34,423 bases of DNA from Fibrobacter sp. (GCA_020718045.1 DYDD01000002.1:25775-60197); one strand, 5' to 3'; numbered from the stretch's first letter, positions 17,560 to 27,548 are shown. Notes: generated from the sequence alone by a model not told the origin. Program-made: numbers and translations.

Positions 17560-20500
17560 ATGAAATTCATGTTCGTTCTTGTGCTGATCGCTCTGGCGAC
17601 GCCGGCGTACGCCGTCACGGTATCCGGCCATGTCACGCTGGAGGGCGGCGGCGCCCTGGCCGGCGCGACCGTGCGCATCGGCGAATGGTCGGCCGTCACC
17701 GAAGGCGACGGCGCCTACACGATCGACGGTCCGGCCGCCGGCGCCTACGACGCCCGGGTCTCGGCACACGACTGCTACAACCGCCGCCGCACCGTCGTGC
17801 TCGTCGAGGGAAGCAACACCTTCGACGAGACGCTCGTCGCCTCCTCCGAACTGGCCGACATGGCCGGCCTCTGGCTGTTCGACGATGCGGAGGTCGTGCC
17901 GTTCGGCACGCTCGGCAACGACCTGGCGCTGGTCGGCTCGGCCCAGCCCATCGTCGCCCCGGGCGGCGGCGGCGTGAACATCGGCATCGGCAGTTACTAC
18001 CGCTGCTACCACGACATGCCGCCCAACGGCGGCGGCAGCTACGTCAACCAGTACACGGTCACGATGGACATCCGCATCCCCCAGACCGGGCGCTGGTACA
18101 GCCTGCTGCAGACGAGCGCGACGAACGTGAACGACGGCGAACTGTTCATCAGCCCCGGCGGCGCCGTGGGCGTGGGGGCGACCGGCTATTCGAGCTACGC
18201 GCTCGCGCCCGGCGAGTGGTACCGCCTGGCCGTCTCCGTGAAGCTCGGCAACCACTACACCTACTATCTCGACGGGCAGCTCCTGCTGGCGGGCGTCAAC
18301 CAGCCCGTCGACGGCCGCTTCTCCCTGGAGCCGGCCGGCGGCCTCAACCAGGTCCTCTTCTTCGCCGACGAGAACGGCGAGGACAACGCCCTGGACATCG
18401 GCGAGGTCGGGATCTACGCGCGCGACCTGACCGCGCCCGAGATCGCCGCCCTCGGCGGGTACGGCCACCAGGTGGCTCCTCCAGACTACAACCGGCTGCC
18501 CTACCTGCAGGCGCCAGCGGCCACCTCGATGATCGTGAACTGGCACGACGCCTCCTCGACGACGACGCGCGTCGAGTACGGCACCACGCCGGCGCTCGGC
18601 CAGACGCAGAACGGGACGAGCGAACTGATCGGCGGCCCCTACCGCTGGCACACGGTGAAGCTCGCCGACCTGCAGCCGGGCACCGACTACCACTACCGCA
18701 CCGTCAGCGGCGGCGGCTCGTCGGAGATCTTCACCTTCCGCACGCTCCCGGCCGCCGGTTCCACGGAGAAGATCCGCCTGCTGCTGCTCAGCGACACCCA
18801 CTCGGACACGCAGACGGCCGTCAACCGCGTGATCGCCGGCGCCGAGGACAAGCTCGTGGAGCTGTTCGGACCCGACCTGCATCGCGACGCGGCGCTGGTC
18901 GTGCACTCCGGCGACCTGGTGATGAGCGGGTCGACGGTCGGTCAGTACGCCTCGCAGTTCTTCGTGCCGCTGTCGCCGCTGTCGAACCGGATCCCGGTGA
19001 TGACGACGCCCGGCAACCACGACCTCGAGAGCGCCAACTACTACGGCTACATGAAGTACGACGACGTGTCGGGCTTCCCCTCGCAGACCACCCTGTTCGA
19101 GCGCATGTGGTCGATGAAGGTCGGCAACGTCATGATCATCGCCGTGAACTCCAACATCGTCGTCCAGTCCGGTGACATCCAGAAGGCCTGGCTGCAGCTG
19201 AAGATCCAGGAGGCCGACGCCGATCCCGATGTCGATTTCATCCTCTGCATCTGCCACCACCCTCCCTTCAGCGAGCTCTGGTACGACGCCAACACCTACG
19301 ACGCCGGACCCAACTACGTCCGCGACCACGTGCTGCCCGTCCTGTCCCAGTCGGCCAAGTCCGCTCAGCTCACCTACGGCCACACCCACGGCTACGAGCG
19401 CGGCACCATCGCCGCCGCCTCGGGCCAGGGAGGCCTGCGCATCACCTGCGGCGGCATGGGCGGCGGCGACACCGACCGCTGGGGCGAGTTCACGAACGTC
19501 GACGACGCGCGGATCCACGTCGCCCACGACCATTACGGCTTCCAGATCGTGGAGGTGGATCCGGTCGCCCGCACCTACGACAGCTGGATGTACAGCCTGG
19601 GCAATGCGGACCGCCTGCGCGACGCCGAGCTGCTGGACCACTGGCACCGTCGGCTCGATCAGCCGGCGCCGTCGGCGCCGTCCTGCCTCGCCGCCGGCGC
19701 TCCGGCCGGCGCCGCCGTGCGGTTCACGGCCTCGCCGTTCACGGGCGCCGACGAACACATGTCCTCCCGGTTCCAGGTGACGGCCACGCCCGGCGATTTC
19801 TCCGCGCCGCTGTTCGACGTGTCCCGCGAGTGGAAGAACGTCTACGACGACACGGGGGCCCCGCTGTGGGAGCCCATCGACCTGAACGCCGGCCTCGACC
19901 TGACCCGGCAGTCGCTGGCGTCCGGCTCCTTCGTCGCAGGGCACGTCTACGGCTGGCGTGTGCGCTACCGCGACCGCAACCTGCAGTGGAGCGACTGGTC
20001 GTCGGAGGGCGTCTACACGCACGCGCCGCTGGACCTCCGCGCCGAGTTCACGGCGGATGCGACGGACGGCGACGCGCCGCTCGCGGTGCGTTTCACGGAC
20101 CTGTCCGTCGGCTCGCCGACCGCCTGGAGCTGGGACTTCGAGAACGACGGCGTCGTCGACAGCGTCGAGCGCGATCCGAGCCGCGTCTTCGCCGCCCCCG
20201 GCGTCTACACGGTCAAGCTGACGGTCGTCGACGGCGGCGTCCCCTACACGGAGACCAAGGCCGGCTACATCACGGCGTCCACGACCGTCGGCGCGGATCC
20301 GCAGGCGCCGCCGCCGGCCTTCGCCCTCGCCCAGAACCGGCCCAACCCGTTCAATCCGCTCACCTCGATCGAATTCAGCCTGCCCGCCGAAGGCCCGGTC
20401 CGCCTCGCCGTCTACGACCTGCTCGGCCGCTGCGTGAAGACGCTGCTGTCCGGCGAGCGGTTGGCGCCCGGCACGCACAGCCGCCAGCTCCGGGCCGACG

Positions 20501-20580
20501 ATCTGGCCTCGGGGACCTACGTCTGCCGGCTGCAGGCCGGGTCGCTCATCCAGAACCGCAAGATGACGATCCTGAAATGA
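17560..20580 (+). CDS. Secreted multidomain metallophosphoesterase (CarboxypepD_reg-like, LamG-like, PAP-N/Fn3-like, calcineurin-like phosphoesterase, PKD, T9SS-type tail)
   Basis: Signal peptide MKFMFVLVLIALATPAYA; SDTH, HSGDLV, TPGNHD, CHHPP, YGHTHG metallophosphatase motifs; PKD-like APLAVRFTDLSVGSPTAWSWDFENDG; tail AQNRPNPFNPLTSIEFSLP...LAVYDLLGRCVKTL...RKMTILK. Confidence 0.88.
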   Translation: MKFMFVLVLIALATPAYAVTVSGHVTLEGGGALAGATVRIGEWSAVTEGDGAYTIDGPAAGAYDARVSAHDCYNRRRTVVLVEGSNTFDETLVASSELADMAGLWLFDDAEVVPFGTLGNDLALVGSAQPIVAPGGGGVNIGIGSYYRCYHDMPPNGGGSYVNQYTVTMDIRIPQTGRWYSLLQTSATNVNDGELFISPGGAVGVGATGYSSYALAPGEWYRLAVSVKLGNHYTYYLDGQLLLAGVNQPVDGRFSLEPAGGLNQVLFFADENGEDNALDIGEVGIYARDLTAPEIAALGGYGHQVAPPDYNRLPYLQAPAATSMIVNWHDASSTTTRVEYGTTPALGQTQNGTSELIGGPYRWHTVKLADLQPGTDYHYRTVSGGGSSEIFTFRTLPAAGSTEKIRLLLLSDTHSDTQTAVNRVIAGAEDKLVELFGPDLHRDAALVVHSGDLVMSGSTVGQYASQFFVPLSPLSNRIPVMTTPGNHDLESANYYGYMKYDDVSGFPSQTTLFERMWSMKVGNVMIIAVNSNIVVQSGDIQKAWLQLKIQEADADPDVDFILCICHHPPFSELWYDANTYDAGPNYVRDHVLPVLSQSAKSAQLTYGHTHGYERGTIAAASGQGGLRITCGGMGGGDTDRWGEFTNVDDARIHVAHDHYGFQIVEVDPVARTYDSWMYSLGNADRLRDAELLDHWHRRLDQPAPSAPSCLAAGAPAGAAVRFTASPFTGADEHMSSRFQVTATPGDFSAPLFDVSREWKNVYDDTGAPLWEPIDLNAGLDLTRQSLASGSFVAGHVYGWRVRYRDRNLQWSDWSSEGVYTHAPLDLRAEFTADATDGDAPLAVRFTDLSVGSPTAWSWDFENDGVVDSVERDPSRVFAAPGVYTVKLTVVDGGVPYTETKAGYITASTTVGADPQAPPPAFALAQNRPNPFNPLTSIEFSLPAEGPVRLAVYDLLGRCVKTLLSGERLAPGTHSRQLRADDLASGTYVCRLQAGSLIQNRKMTILK

Positions 20581-20617
20581 AGGCCTGACGGCCCCGGCCG
20601 GTGCGCGCACCACAAAA

Positions 20618-20645
20618 GGGAGACCCGGCTCGCGCCGGGTCTCCC
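20618..20645 (-). terminator. Intrinsic terminator for the minus-strand operon (possibly bidirectional)
   Basis: Perfect 11-bp stem GGGAGACCCGG-CTCGCG-CCGGGTCTCCC; on the minus strand it is followed by TTTTGTG. Lies between convergent genes ending at 20580 (+) and 20679 (-). Confidence 0.8.
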
Positions 20646-20678
20646 CCGAAGAGTGGAAGCGTCAAGTAGGACGGGAAT

Positions 20679-21470
20679 CTATCGGTACAACGTCTTCACC
20701 GAGCCCCAGGTCATGTCCTCGTTGGCGACGGTGCCGAGGTCCTGGAACGTGATGTTGGCCCAGTCGACCTGGACGTAGCCGTTCGGGTCGCCCTGCTGCA
20801 GGAAGTGCAGGAAATCGCCGCCGACCTGGAAATCGTTCAGCAGGCCCCACAGGCCGTGCGGGGGATCCTCGGCGGGGTTGCCCATGCCGAAGGTCAGCAC
20901 GCCGCTGGTGTACTCCGTGCCGCCGATGGTGACCTTGTACTCGATGGTCGCCGGGTCGGTCGAGATCAGGCCGTTGGGCAGGTAGATGATCTCGGCGTGC
21001 ACGGTCTCGCCCTTCACGTAGTGCAGGCCCTGCGAGCCGGTGAAGGAGTAGAAGGGCAGCCGGCCGCCGAAGCAGGCGATCTCGCCGTCGTTGGTGCGGA
21101 AGTTGAAGGTGCCGCCCACGGCGTGCGACCACCAGGGAGCCACGGCCAGGCTGGCCTCGGCCTCGCCGGTGCCGCTGATCGTCAGGTCGCAACCGAAGGC
21201 GAAGCCGTCGCCGTTGGCGAAGTCCTGGGCGACGCCGCCGGTGGCGAAGCGCCAGTTGTGGCGGCTGCCCCAGCCCGCGCCGCAGAACTGCTTCTGCTCG
21301 TGGATGGAGACCAGGGACGAGTAGTTGTTGGTGCTGGTGACGACGCCCAGGGGGCAGTCGTTCCAGATCCGCTCGGTGATCACGGCGCCGGTGGGGATGT
21401 CGGTGGCCAGGGCCACGGACGACACCGCCACGAGCAGCGCCAGCAGCATCAGCTTGTGGGTCGTCTTCAT
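20679..21470 (-). CDS. Uncharacterised secreted protein, last gene of the glycan-utilisation-like cluster
   Basis: Signal peptide MKTTHKLMLLALLVAVSSVALA; AAGGAGATC RBS; beta-rich mature sequence, no family recognised. Confidence 0.75.
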   Translation of the reverse strand: MKTTHKLMLLALLVAVSSVALATDIPTGAVITERIWNDCPLGVVTSTNNYSSLVSIHEQKQFCGAGWGSRHNWRFATGGVAQDFANGDGFAFGCDLTISGTGEAEASLAVAPWWSHAVGGTFNFRTNDGEIACFGGRLPFYSFTGSQGLHYVKGETVHAEIIYLPNGLISTDPATIEYKVTIGGTEYTSGVLTFGMGNPAEDPPHGLWGLLNDFQVGGDFLHFLQQGDPNGYVQVDWANITFQDLGTVANEDMTWGSVKTLYR

Positions 21471-21578
21471 GTTGGATCTCCTTGTTGTCGAGCGTTCACG
21501 CGTGAAACAACTTTCGTTCATTCCGAGTAGTGTCGTCGTCCCTCCCTTCCTGCCGCGATCCCATGCGCGTCTTCCCCC

Positions 21579-23201
21579 TCAGCGCACCAGGATGCAGCGT
21601 TTCCAGGTCTTCTCACCTGCGGACTCCAGGGAGTAGAAATAGGTCCCGCTCGGCAGGCCTGCCAGGTCCAGCGTGACCGTATGCCCTCCCTTGTCCCGCG
21701 ACTCCTCATCGTAGGACCGCACCAGCCGTCCCCTGGCGTCGTAGACGGCGAGCCGGGCCGGGCCGGGCCGCGTCAGGGTGTAGGCCACCGTCGTGGTGCC
21801 GGCGAACGGGTTGGGGGTGTTCTGCGCCAGCTCGAGGCCCGTATCGGCGTCCTGCTCGACGGCCACGGCCGCCGCCGCCGTGAAGCCGGCCAGCTCCAAC
21901 CCGCGGCACACGTCCTGGTTGCCGCCGATGCGGTCCCACACGGCGCCGGTGCGGTAGTTCTCGATCATCATGATGATGGGACCCTGGTCGATGCCCAGGT
22001 AGTCCTGCGCCCACCAGAACCGGCCCAGGTTGAAGGCGTCGGTGAAGCCGTATTCCCCCCACAGCGCGAGGCGGTAGGAATCCCAGAACTTGTGCAGCGT
22101 CGGGATGACGACCTCGGGCGCGAAGGCGATCGAGCCGCCCGCCGCCGTCGGGGCGATCGTGCCGTTGTCGTTCTGGCCGGGGGGGGCGCCGTGAGCCACA
22201 TAGCCGTCGGGGTCGATCGACGCCGTCAGCCCCCAAACGTCCCCCCCGTAACCCACGAAACCGCCGGGATTGGCGATGCAGTACTGGCGCGCCGCCAGCG
22301 ACGCCCGCCGCGAGTTCTCGTGGTAGGTGATGCCCTTGTTCCTCATGTAGGCGTCCTGGATGTTCCGGAAGTCGATCCAGCAGTGGCTGTATTGGTGTCC
22401 GAACAGCGGCGGGAATATCACGTAGGTCTGACCGTACTGCGTTCCCCACCAGTAGCCGGTGGTCCAGTAGTACCACGTCCAATTGGGCACCGGGTGGGTC
22501 GGCGAGCCGATGGCCAGGATGTAGAGGATCATCGCCTCGTTGTAGCCGACCCAGTCGCCGAAGCTCGCGAAGCCGGTCACGGGGTCCCACCCCATGCGGA
22601 TGCCGTTGCCGCCGTTGCGCATGAATTCCCAGTCCACGCGGTGGTAGATCGAATCGCAGAGGGCGCGCAGGTGGGTCTCCTGCTCGTTTGTGCCGTCGAA
22701 GAACTCCTTGGCGTCGAGGATGCCGGCGATCAGCAGCGCCGTGTCGATCGACGACAGCTCCGAGTTCCAGGTGCGGACCCCGGTGTTCATGTCCAGGAAG
22801 TGGTAGAAGAAGCCCTTGTAGCCGTTGACGCCGGACTGGGCCGTGCCCTGGGGCACGGTCCAGAGCTTCTCCAGGCCGCGGATGATGCGGTCGCGGGCGA
22901 CGGTGCGGGAAACCCAGCCATGTTCGACGCCGATGCAGTAGGCCGAGTAGCCGAAGCCCACCGAGGCGATGCTGCACTGGGACCAGTCCTGGCTGCCGTC
23001 CTTGATCAATCCGGAAGCTGCGCTGGCCTCTTCCCAGAAGTAATCGAAGGCGGTGTGCTGCAGGGTGTCGAGGAGCGCGGTCGTGGTCAGGGCGCGGGCG
23101 GCGGGAACCGGCGCCAGCATGGCGGTCGCGGCCAGCGCCAGGATCGCGGTCGCAGTCGCGGCGCGTCTCCGGTCGTGAGCGGGTGGTCCTGATCTGAGCA
23201 T
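21579..23201 (-). CDS. Secreted glycoamylase-like (PF10091) glycoside hydrolase, GH144-like, candidate endo-beta-1,2-glucanase, with T9SS-type tail
   Basis: TAFDYFWEEASAASGLIKDGS; GFFYHFLDMNTG; FPPLFGHQYSHCWIDFRNIQDAYMRNKGITYHENSRRASLAARQYCIANP; VWGLTASIDPDGYVAHGAPP...DNGTIAPTAAGGSIAFAPE; tail LAQNTPNPFAGTTTVAYTLTRPGPARLAVYDARGRLVRS. AAGGAGAG RBS. Confidence 0.82.
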   Translation of the reverse strand: MLRSGPPAHDRRRAATATAILALAATAMLAPVPAARALTTTALLDTLQHTAFDYFWEEASAASGLIKDGSQDWSQCSIASVGFGYSAYCIGVEHGWVSRTVARDRIIRGLEKLWTVPQGTAQSGVNGYKGFFYHFLDMNTGVRTWNSELSSIDTALLIAGILDAKEFFDGTNEQETHLRALCDSIYHRVDWEFMRNGGNGIRMGWDPVTGFASFGDWVGYNEAMILYILAIGSPTHPVPNWTWYYWTTGYWWGTQYGQTYVIFPPLFGHQYSHCWIDFRNIQDAYMRNKGITYHENSRRASLAARQYCIANPGGFVGYGGDVWGLTASIDPDGYVAHGAPPGQNDNGTIAPTAAGGSIAFAPEVVIPTLHKFWDSYRLALWGEYGFTDAFNLGRFWWAQDYLGIDQGPIIMMIENYRTGAVWDRIGGNQDVCRGLELAGFTAAAAVAVEQDADTGLELAQNTPNPFAGTTTVAYTLTRPGPARLAVYDARGRLVRSYDEESRDKGGHTVTLDLAGLPSGTYFYSLESAGEKTWKRCILVR

Positions 23202-23224
23202 TGCAGCCTCTCCTTGCAGCATGG

Positions 23225-24250
23225 CTAGAACTTGACGAGCAGCGTCAAGCGGTGCGTACCCTCGAGATATTCGTGGCTCGCCCACGCGTAGTCGAACTGG
23301 TAGCGGTTCGCGCCGAGATCGCCGCCGACGCCGAAACCGCCCGTGAAGCCCTGTGCGGAATCCTCCTGGAAAAGCGCCTGGTACCCCAGCCGCAGGGCGA
23401 ACATCTCGCGCCACGCCCACTCCGCGCCCAGGTTGACGCTCTCGGAGTTGTCGTTCGGGTGCAGGGCGTCGCAGACGAACAGCAGCCGGTTGTCGTCGTC
23501 CAGGCAGACTGGGGTGCAGATGCCGAGACGGAAGAGGATCGGCACCGGGAAGCGGTCGGTCGACTGCTCGCCGGGCAGGGCGCTGTTGTCGCCGTGGACG
23601 TCGGGATCCTCGTCGTACTGGATGGCGAGATCGCGGCCCGCGAAACGACCCTGCGTGCCGATGTTCGACAGGCAGAAGCCGAGGCTCGTTCCGCCTTCGG
23701 TCAGCCGGTAGTGGCTGCCGGCGTTGAAGGTCAGCACGCTGCTGGACGTGTGCCAGATGCGCTCGTTCACGTAGTTCACTTGGACGCCGGCCGTGAACCG
23801 GCTGGTGATGCGCCGGCCGTAGCCGAGGCCGAGCGCGGCGCTGCCCGCATCGTATTTCTCGCCCGTGCCCAGGGGGTGGTCGACGGTGCGGACGTCGATA
23901 TCGCCGGAGTTCAGCGCCGTCACGCTGGCGAACAGGTTGCCGCCGCCGGCGGGCAGCACCGCCGCCGCATAGTCGTAGCTGATGTCCGCGAACCAGAAGC
24001 TGTGCGTGAACTGGATCTCGGCCGACTCGGGCGCGCCGATGGCGCCCGTGTTGAAATACACGGACTCGACGCCGCCGACCAGACCGACGCCGGCGTTGCC
24101 CATGCCGACGTGCCGGGCGCCGGGCTCGATGCCCAGGAACTGGCCGATGGTCGTGCCGACCTTCGACTGGGCCTGGGCCTGGCCGCTCAGGAGCACCGGG
24201 ATCGCCGCCAGGGCCAGAACTGCTCGCTTCATGTTTCTCCTCGCGCTCAT
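23225..24250 (-). CDS. PorV/PorQ-family outer-membrane beta-barrel protein
   Basis: Signal peptide MKRAVLALAAIPVLLSGQAQAQ, then GQFLGIEPGARHVGMGNAGVGLVGGVESVYFNTGAIG, a PorV/PorQ-type N-terminus; C-terminal ...HRLTLLVKF. ATGA overlap with the upstream gene; alternative ATG at 24232. Confidence 0.75.
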   Translation of the reverse strand: MSARRNMKRAVLALAAIPVLLSGQAQAQSKVGTTIGQFLGIEPGARHVGMGNAGVGLVGGVESVYFNTGAIGAPESAEIQFTHSFWFADISYDYAAAVLPAGGGNLFASVTALNSGDIDVRTVDHPLGTGEKYDAGSAALGLGYGRRITSRFTAGVQVNYVNERIWHTSSSVLTFNAGSHYRLTEGGTSLGFCLSNIGTQGRFAGRDLAIQYDEDPDVHGDNSALPGEQSTDRFPVPILFRLGICTPVCLDDDNRLLFVCDALHPNDNSESVNLGAEWAWREMFALRLGYQALFQEDSAQGFTGGFGVGGDLGANRYQFDYAWASHEYLEGTHRLTLLVKF

Positions 24251-27200
24251 TTGATGACCGCGAACTTTCCGGTGTATTCCCGCGCGTCGTCGGTGCGGAC
24301 GTGGTAGATGTACAGGCCCGGCGCGACGTCGAGGTTGTCCTTGGTCCTCAGGTTCCACGCCACGTAGCCGTCCATCGAATTCTCGTTGCGCAGCGTCTGC
24401 ACCAGGTCGCCGCGGACGGTGAAGATCCGGATCGTGCAGGTGGAGGTCAGGCCGCGGAACTCCAGGCGCCGCTCGCCGCGTCCCGAGATCGCGTACCGCT
24501 CCGGCTCGAAGCTCGCCGAGGCGATGTAGGGGTTCGGCACGACGTAGGGGGCGAAGGCCGTCGCCGTCGACTCGTCGATGCGGGCGCCCGTCGTCGTGAA
24601 GACGAAGACGTCGTCGGCCGCCAGCGGCCGCGTCAGCCGCAGCGTGAACTCGTCGCCGGCGTTCGGCGGGGAGGTCGGCGCGACGGCGCCGGCCGCGAGC
24701 TGGAAGCGCCAGGTGACGTACGGCGTGGCGGGAGCGTCCGGCAGGTACGTCACCACGTCGACGATGTCGTTCGCGCTGCTGATGGTGCCGTTGCCGTCGA
24801 CGTCGCGGAACCGGAAGTTCAGCGGGAGCTCCCCCTCGCGGGTCAGCGCCGCGATCGTGAACTTGGCCGGGCGCGCCGGCCAGAACGGCATCGGGATGGA
24901 AGTGTCGGCATTGGCGTCGGCGAAGCGGATCACGATGTCGTCGGGGAAGCCCGGCCTCAGGCGGTTGATCGGCAGCACGTCCTGGTAGAGCGTGGACAGC
25001 ACGGCGTCGGTGTCGCTCTCCGGCGTGAAGCGCGAGACGGACGTGTCGGGCTTGACCACCCTCTGCGAGACCACCAGGGGCAGCAGGCCGGCGCCGATCT
25101 GCCCGGTGCCCGAGCCGGTGAAGTCCTCGCCCGTCGTGAAGAGGACCTCGCCCGCGGTGCTGTCGACCAGCGCGTAGCTCGTCGCGCGCAGGCTGTCCGG
25201 GGACGGGGTGGCGAAGCGGACCTTGAACAGGTGTCCGTCGGGGACGATGTCGGAGTTCACGACCGCGACGGAGATGGAGCCCAGGGCGCGCCCGGCCACC
25301 TGAGTGGCCGTGTCCGCTGTCGCGGGCACGTACCCCAGTGCGCGTGGATCGGGACGCACCGCCACCACGTTGGGCGGCAGCACGAGCCCTCCTCGCGGGG
25401 TCCGCGAGGGTGCGATGGCGTTCTCCGACGGGTAGAAGTCGAAGCTCTCGGAACCGTAGTCGTAGGCCGTGACCGCGTAGTAGTACTGCTGGCCGTTGGT
25501 CACGCTGAAGTCGGTCCAGGTGTGGGTCAGGCCGCTGTCGGTGCCCAGGTAGTAGGCGACGCCGTCCACGACCTGCGTGGAGAAGCCGCTGCGCCCGTCC
25601 ACGAGGTCGTACTGGGCGATCGGCCGCCCGTTGCCGATGGGTCCGCTGCCGGTGCCGGTGGTGATCACCTGGGGATCCACGAAATCCGGGTCGGTGGCGC
25701 GGTAGACGCGGTAGCCCTCGAAGTCGAACTCGCCGGTCACGGGATCGGCGCCGCGTTCGGCCAGATCGTTCCAGGACAGCCGCACGAAGCCGTCGCCGGA
25801 CTCCGCCGTGACGACCGGCACCGCCGGCGGGACCGCGAACCGGTAGTTGGCGTCGTAGATCCGCTGCACCGTGCTCACGCCGCGCCGCAGCTCCTCCAGG
25901 TCGGCGCCGTAGGCCAGCGCCAGGCTGAAACGCTCGGTCTGGCCGGCGCGCAGCTTGAAGGGGCCGGAGGCGAAGAAGAAGCCGATGTTGTAGTTGGAGG
26001 CCAGCGGCTGCCCGAAGCGCACGGCCGGGTCGGGGTCGGTGAACTGCTCGTACAGGCGGCGCGGCCAGTCGTCGCTGTCGGTGAAGAAGACGATGCCGTC
26101 GGTGGTCTGGTCGGGATTGCCCTGCCCGGCGCGGATGCGGTTGATGCGGAATCCGGTCAGGCCGATCTGGTCCGACTCGTTGAGGTCGGTGCCGTCGAAG
26201 TTGGGTTCGCCCTCGGTCGGCATGCCGTCGCCCTCGCCCGTGTCGCCGGAGTCGTCGAGGCCGTCGGTGCCGACGTCGTGGTTGGCGGCCACCCAGTCCA
26301 GATCCTCGTCGCCGGTCCACCAGAGGCCGGCGACGTAGGCCGGCGTCTCGGCCAGCGGGCCGTACGTGATCTCGAAGCGGGCCAGGTCGTAGTTCGCCGC
26401 CATGTGGTCGGCGATGGCCTGCTGGCCCGTGATCAGGACGCCGGGGCCGCCTTCGCGCCGCTCGTCGACGAAGCCATCCTCGTCGTTGTCGATGACGTCG
26501 AGGGGATTGCCGGGCGTTTCCATGAAGGCGTAGCCGAGGTAGCCGGTTCTGGCGCAGGAGCTGGTCAGGTCGCGTCCGTGGCCGTAGCGGTCCCAGGTAT
26601 AGACCAGATTCAGGATCTGGTCGTCGAAGGTGCGGTCGAAGAAGGCGTTGTCGTCGTCGGATTCGTAGATGCCGTCGCAGGAGAGGCCGGAGCCCCCCAC
26701 GCCGGAATCCATGTACAGCCCGAAGACGATGTTGTCGTCGTAGTCGGTGGTGCTCTCGTTCGTGATGTCGTAGTGCCAGAAGATCACGTTGCGCGACTGC
26801 GGGTTGGCCCACTGGAAGCCGCGGACCTCGATGCGCAGGCCCAGGCCGTTGCGCGTGGAGTCGCGCGAGTCCGGGTAGAAGGGCCAGGCGTCGTAGTAGT
26901 CGTCGTCCAGGACCACGTAGCTCTCCTGGTCCGCGACGATCTGCTTGCCGAAGTAGCCGTTCCAGGCGTCGGGCCAGCCGGGATCGTCGGGGTCGTCGAG
27001 CCGGTCGAGCCACGCGTCGGGCCAGGTCCGCGGGTCGTTGCTGATGGCGGGGGAGCGGCCCGGGTTGAGGTCGGGATCCGGCTGCAGGTAGCCCGGCCGC
27101 GGCTCGAAGCGCATCACCTGGTTGGTGAAGGGACTGATGCCCTGGCGCTCCCGGAAGCCGGTCTCCATGATGTACGACTCGGTGCCGGTGGACTGGAGGA

Positions 27201-27525
27201 TCTTCGCCAGCACGAACGGCGTGATGCCGTCGCTGTAGTTCATGCCGCTGCCCTTGGGCACTTCGGCCGAATGGAAGACGCTCAGGTCGACGTTCTGGGG
27301 GTTGGCGGGATAGTCGCCCACCATGCCGTAGTTCCAGAAGAGCGTGCGCATGTTGTTGGCGTCGTGCTGTCCCGAGCGCTCGTAGGTGTGCCGTCCGCGC
27401 TGGTCCTGGGGCACGGGGGTGGGGACGTCGGCGGCGGCCGCCGACGCCAGCGTCAGGAGCGCCAGGAGCGCGGCGAGACCGGACCCTGCCGACCGCGCCC
27501 GCGACGCGTTCACGTGACTGACCAT
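24247..27525 (-). CDS. Large secreted Fn3-like protein with T9SS-type C-terminal domain, downstream of the TonB receptor
   Basis: Signal peptide; Fn3-like VPVVTAESGDGFVRLSWNDLAERGADPVTGEFDFEGYRVYRATDPDF; tail VVPNPYIASASFEPER...IRIFTVRGDLVQTLRNEN...GLYIYHVRTDDAREYTGKFAVIK. GGAGG RBS before the ATG at 27525 (alternative 27549). Confidence 0.7.
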   Translation of the reverse strand: MVSHVNASRARSAGSGLAALLALLTLASAAAADVPTPVPQDQRGRHTYERSGQHDANNMRTLFWNYGMVGDYPANPQNVDLSVFHSAEVPKGSGMNYSDGITPFVLAKILQSTGTESYIMETGFRERQGISPFTNQVMRFEPRPGYLQPDPDLNPGRSPAISNDPRTWPDAWLDRLDDPDDPGWPDAWNGYFGKQIVADQESYVVLDDDYYDAWPFYPDSRDSTRNGLGLRIEVRGFQWANPQSRNVIFWHYDITNESTTDYDDNIVFGLYMDSGVGGSGLSCDGIYESDDDNAFFDRTFDDQILNLVYTWDRYGHGRDLTSSCARTGYLGYAFMETPGNPLDVIDNDEDGFVDERREGGPGVLITGQQAIADHMAANYDLARFEITYGPLAETPAYVAGLWWTGDEDLDWVAANHDVGTDGLDDSGDTGEGDGMPTEGEPNFDGTDLNESDQIGLTGFRINRIRAGQGNPDQTTDGIVFFTDSDDWPRRLYEQFTDPDPAVRFGQPLASNYNIGFFFASGPFKLRAGQTERFSLALAYGADLEELRRGVSTVQRIYDANYRFAVPPAVPVVTAESGDGFVRLSWNDLAERGADPVTGEFDFEGYRVYRATDPDFVDPQVITTGTGSGPIGNGRPIAQYDLVDGRSGFSTQVVDGVAYYLGTDSGLTHTWTDFSVTNGQQYYYAVTAYDYGSESFDFYPSENAIAPSRTPRGGLVLPPNVVAVRPDPRALGYVPATADTATQVAGRALGSISVAVVNSDIVPDGHLFKVRFATPSPDSLRATSYALVDSTAGEVLFTTGEDFTGSGTGQIGAGLLPLVVSQRVVKPDTSVSRFTPESDTDAVLSTLYQDVLPINRLRPGFPDDIVIRFADANADTSIPMPFWPARPAKFTIAALTREGELPLNFRFRDVDGNGTISSANDIVDVVTYLPDAPATPYVTWRFQLAAGAVAPTSPPNAGDEFTLRLTRPLAADDVFVFTTTGARIDESTATAFAPYVVPNPYIASASFEPERYAISGRGERRLEFRGLTSTCTIRIFTVRGDLVQTLRNENSMDGYVAWNLRTKDNLDVAPGLYIYHVRTDDAREYTGKFAVIK

Positions 27526-27548
27526 CCTGGAGGACCTCCGTTCGCGCA

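Noticed and set aside
17047-20613. 1188-aa minus-strand ORF running through the metallophosphoesterase region
   Set aside because: Only its last 110 codons (DsrC-like) are real; the rest is antisense to a well-supported CDS.
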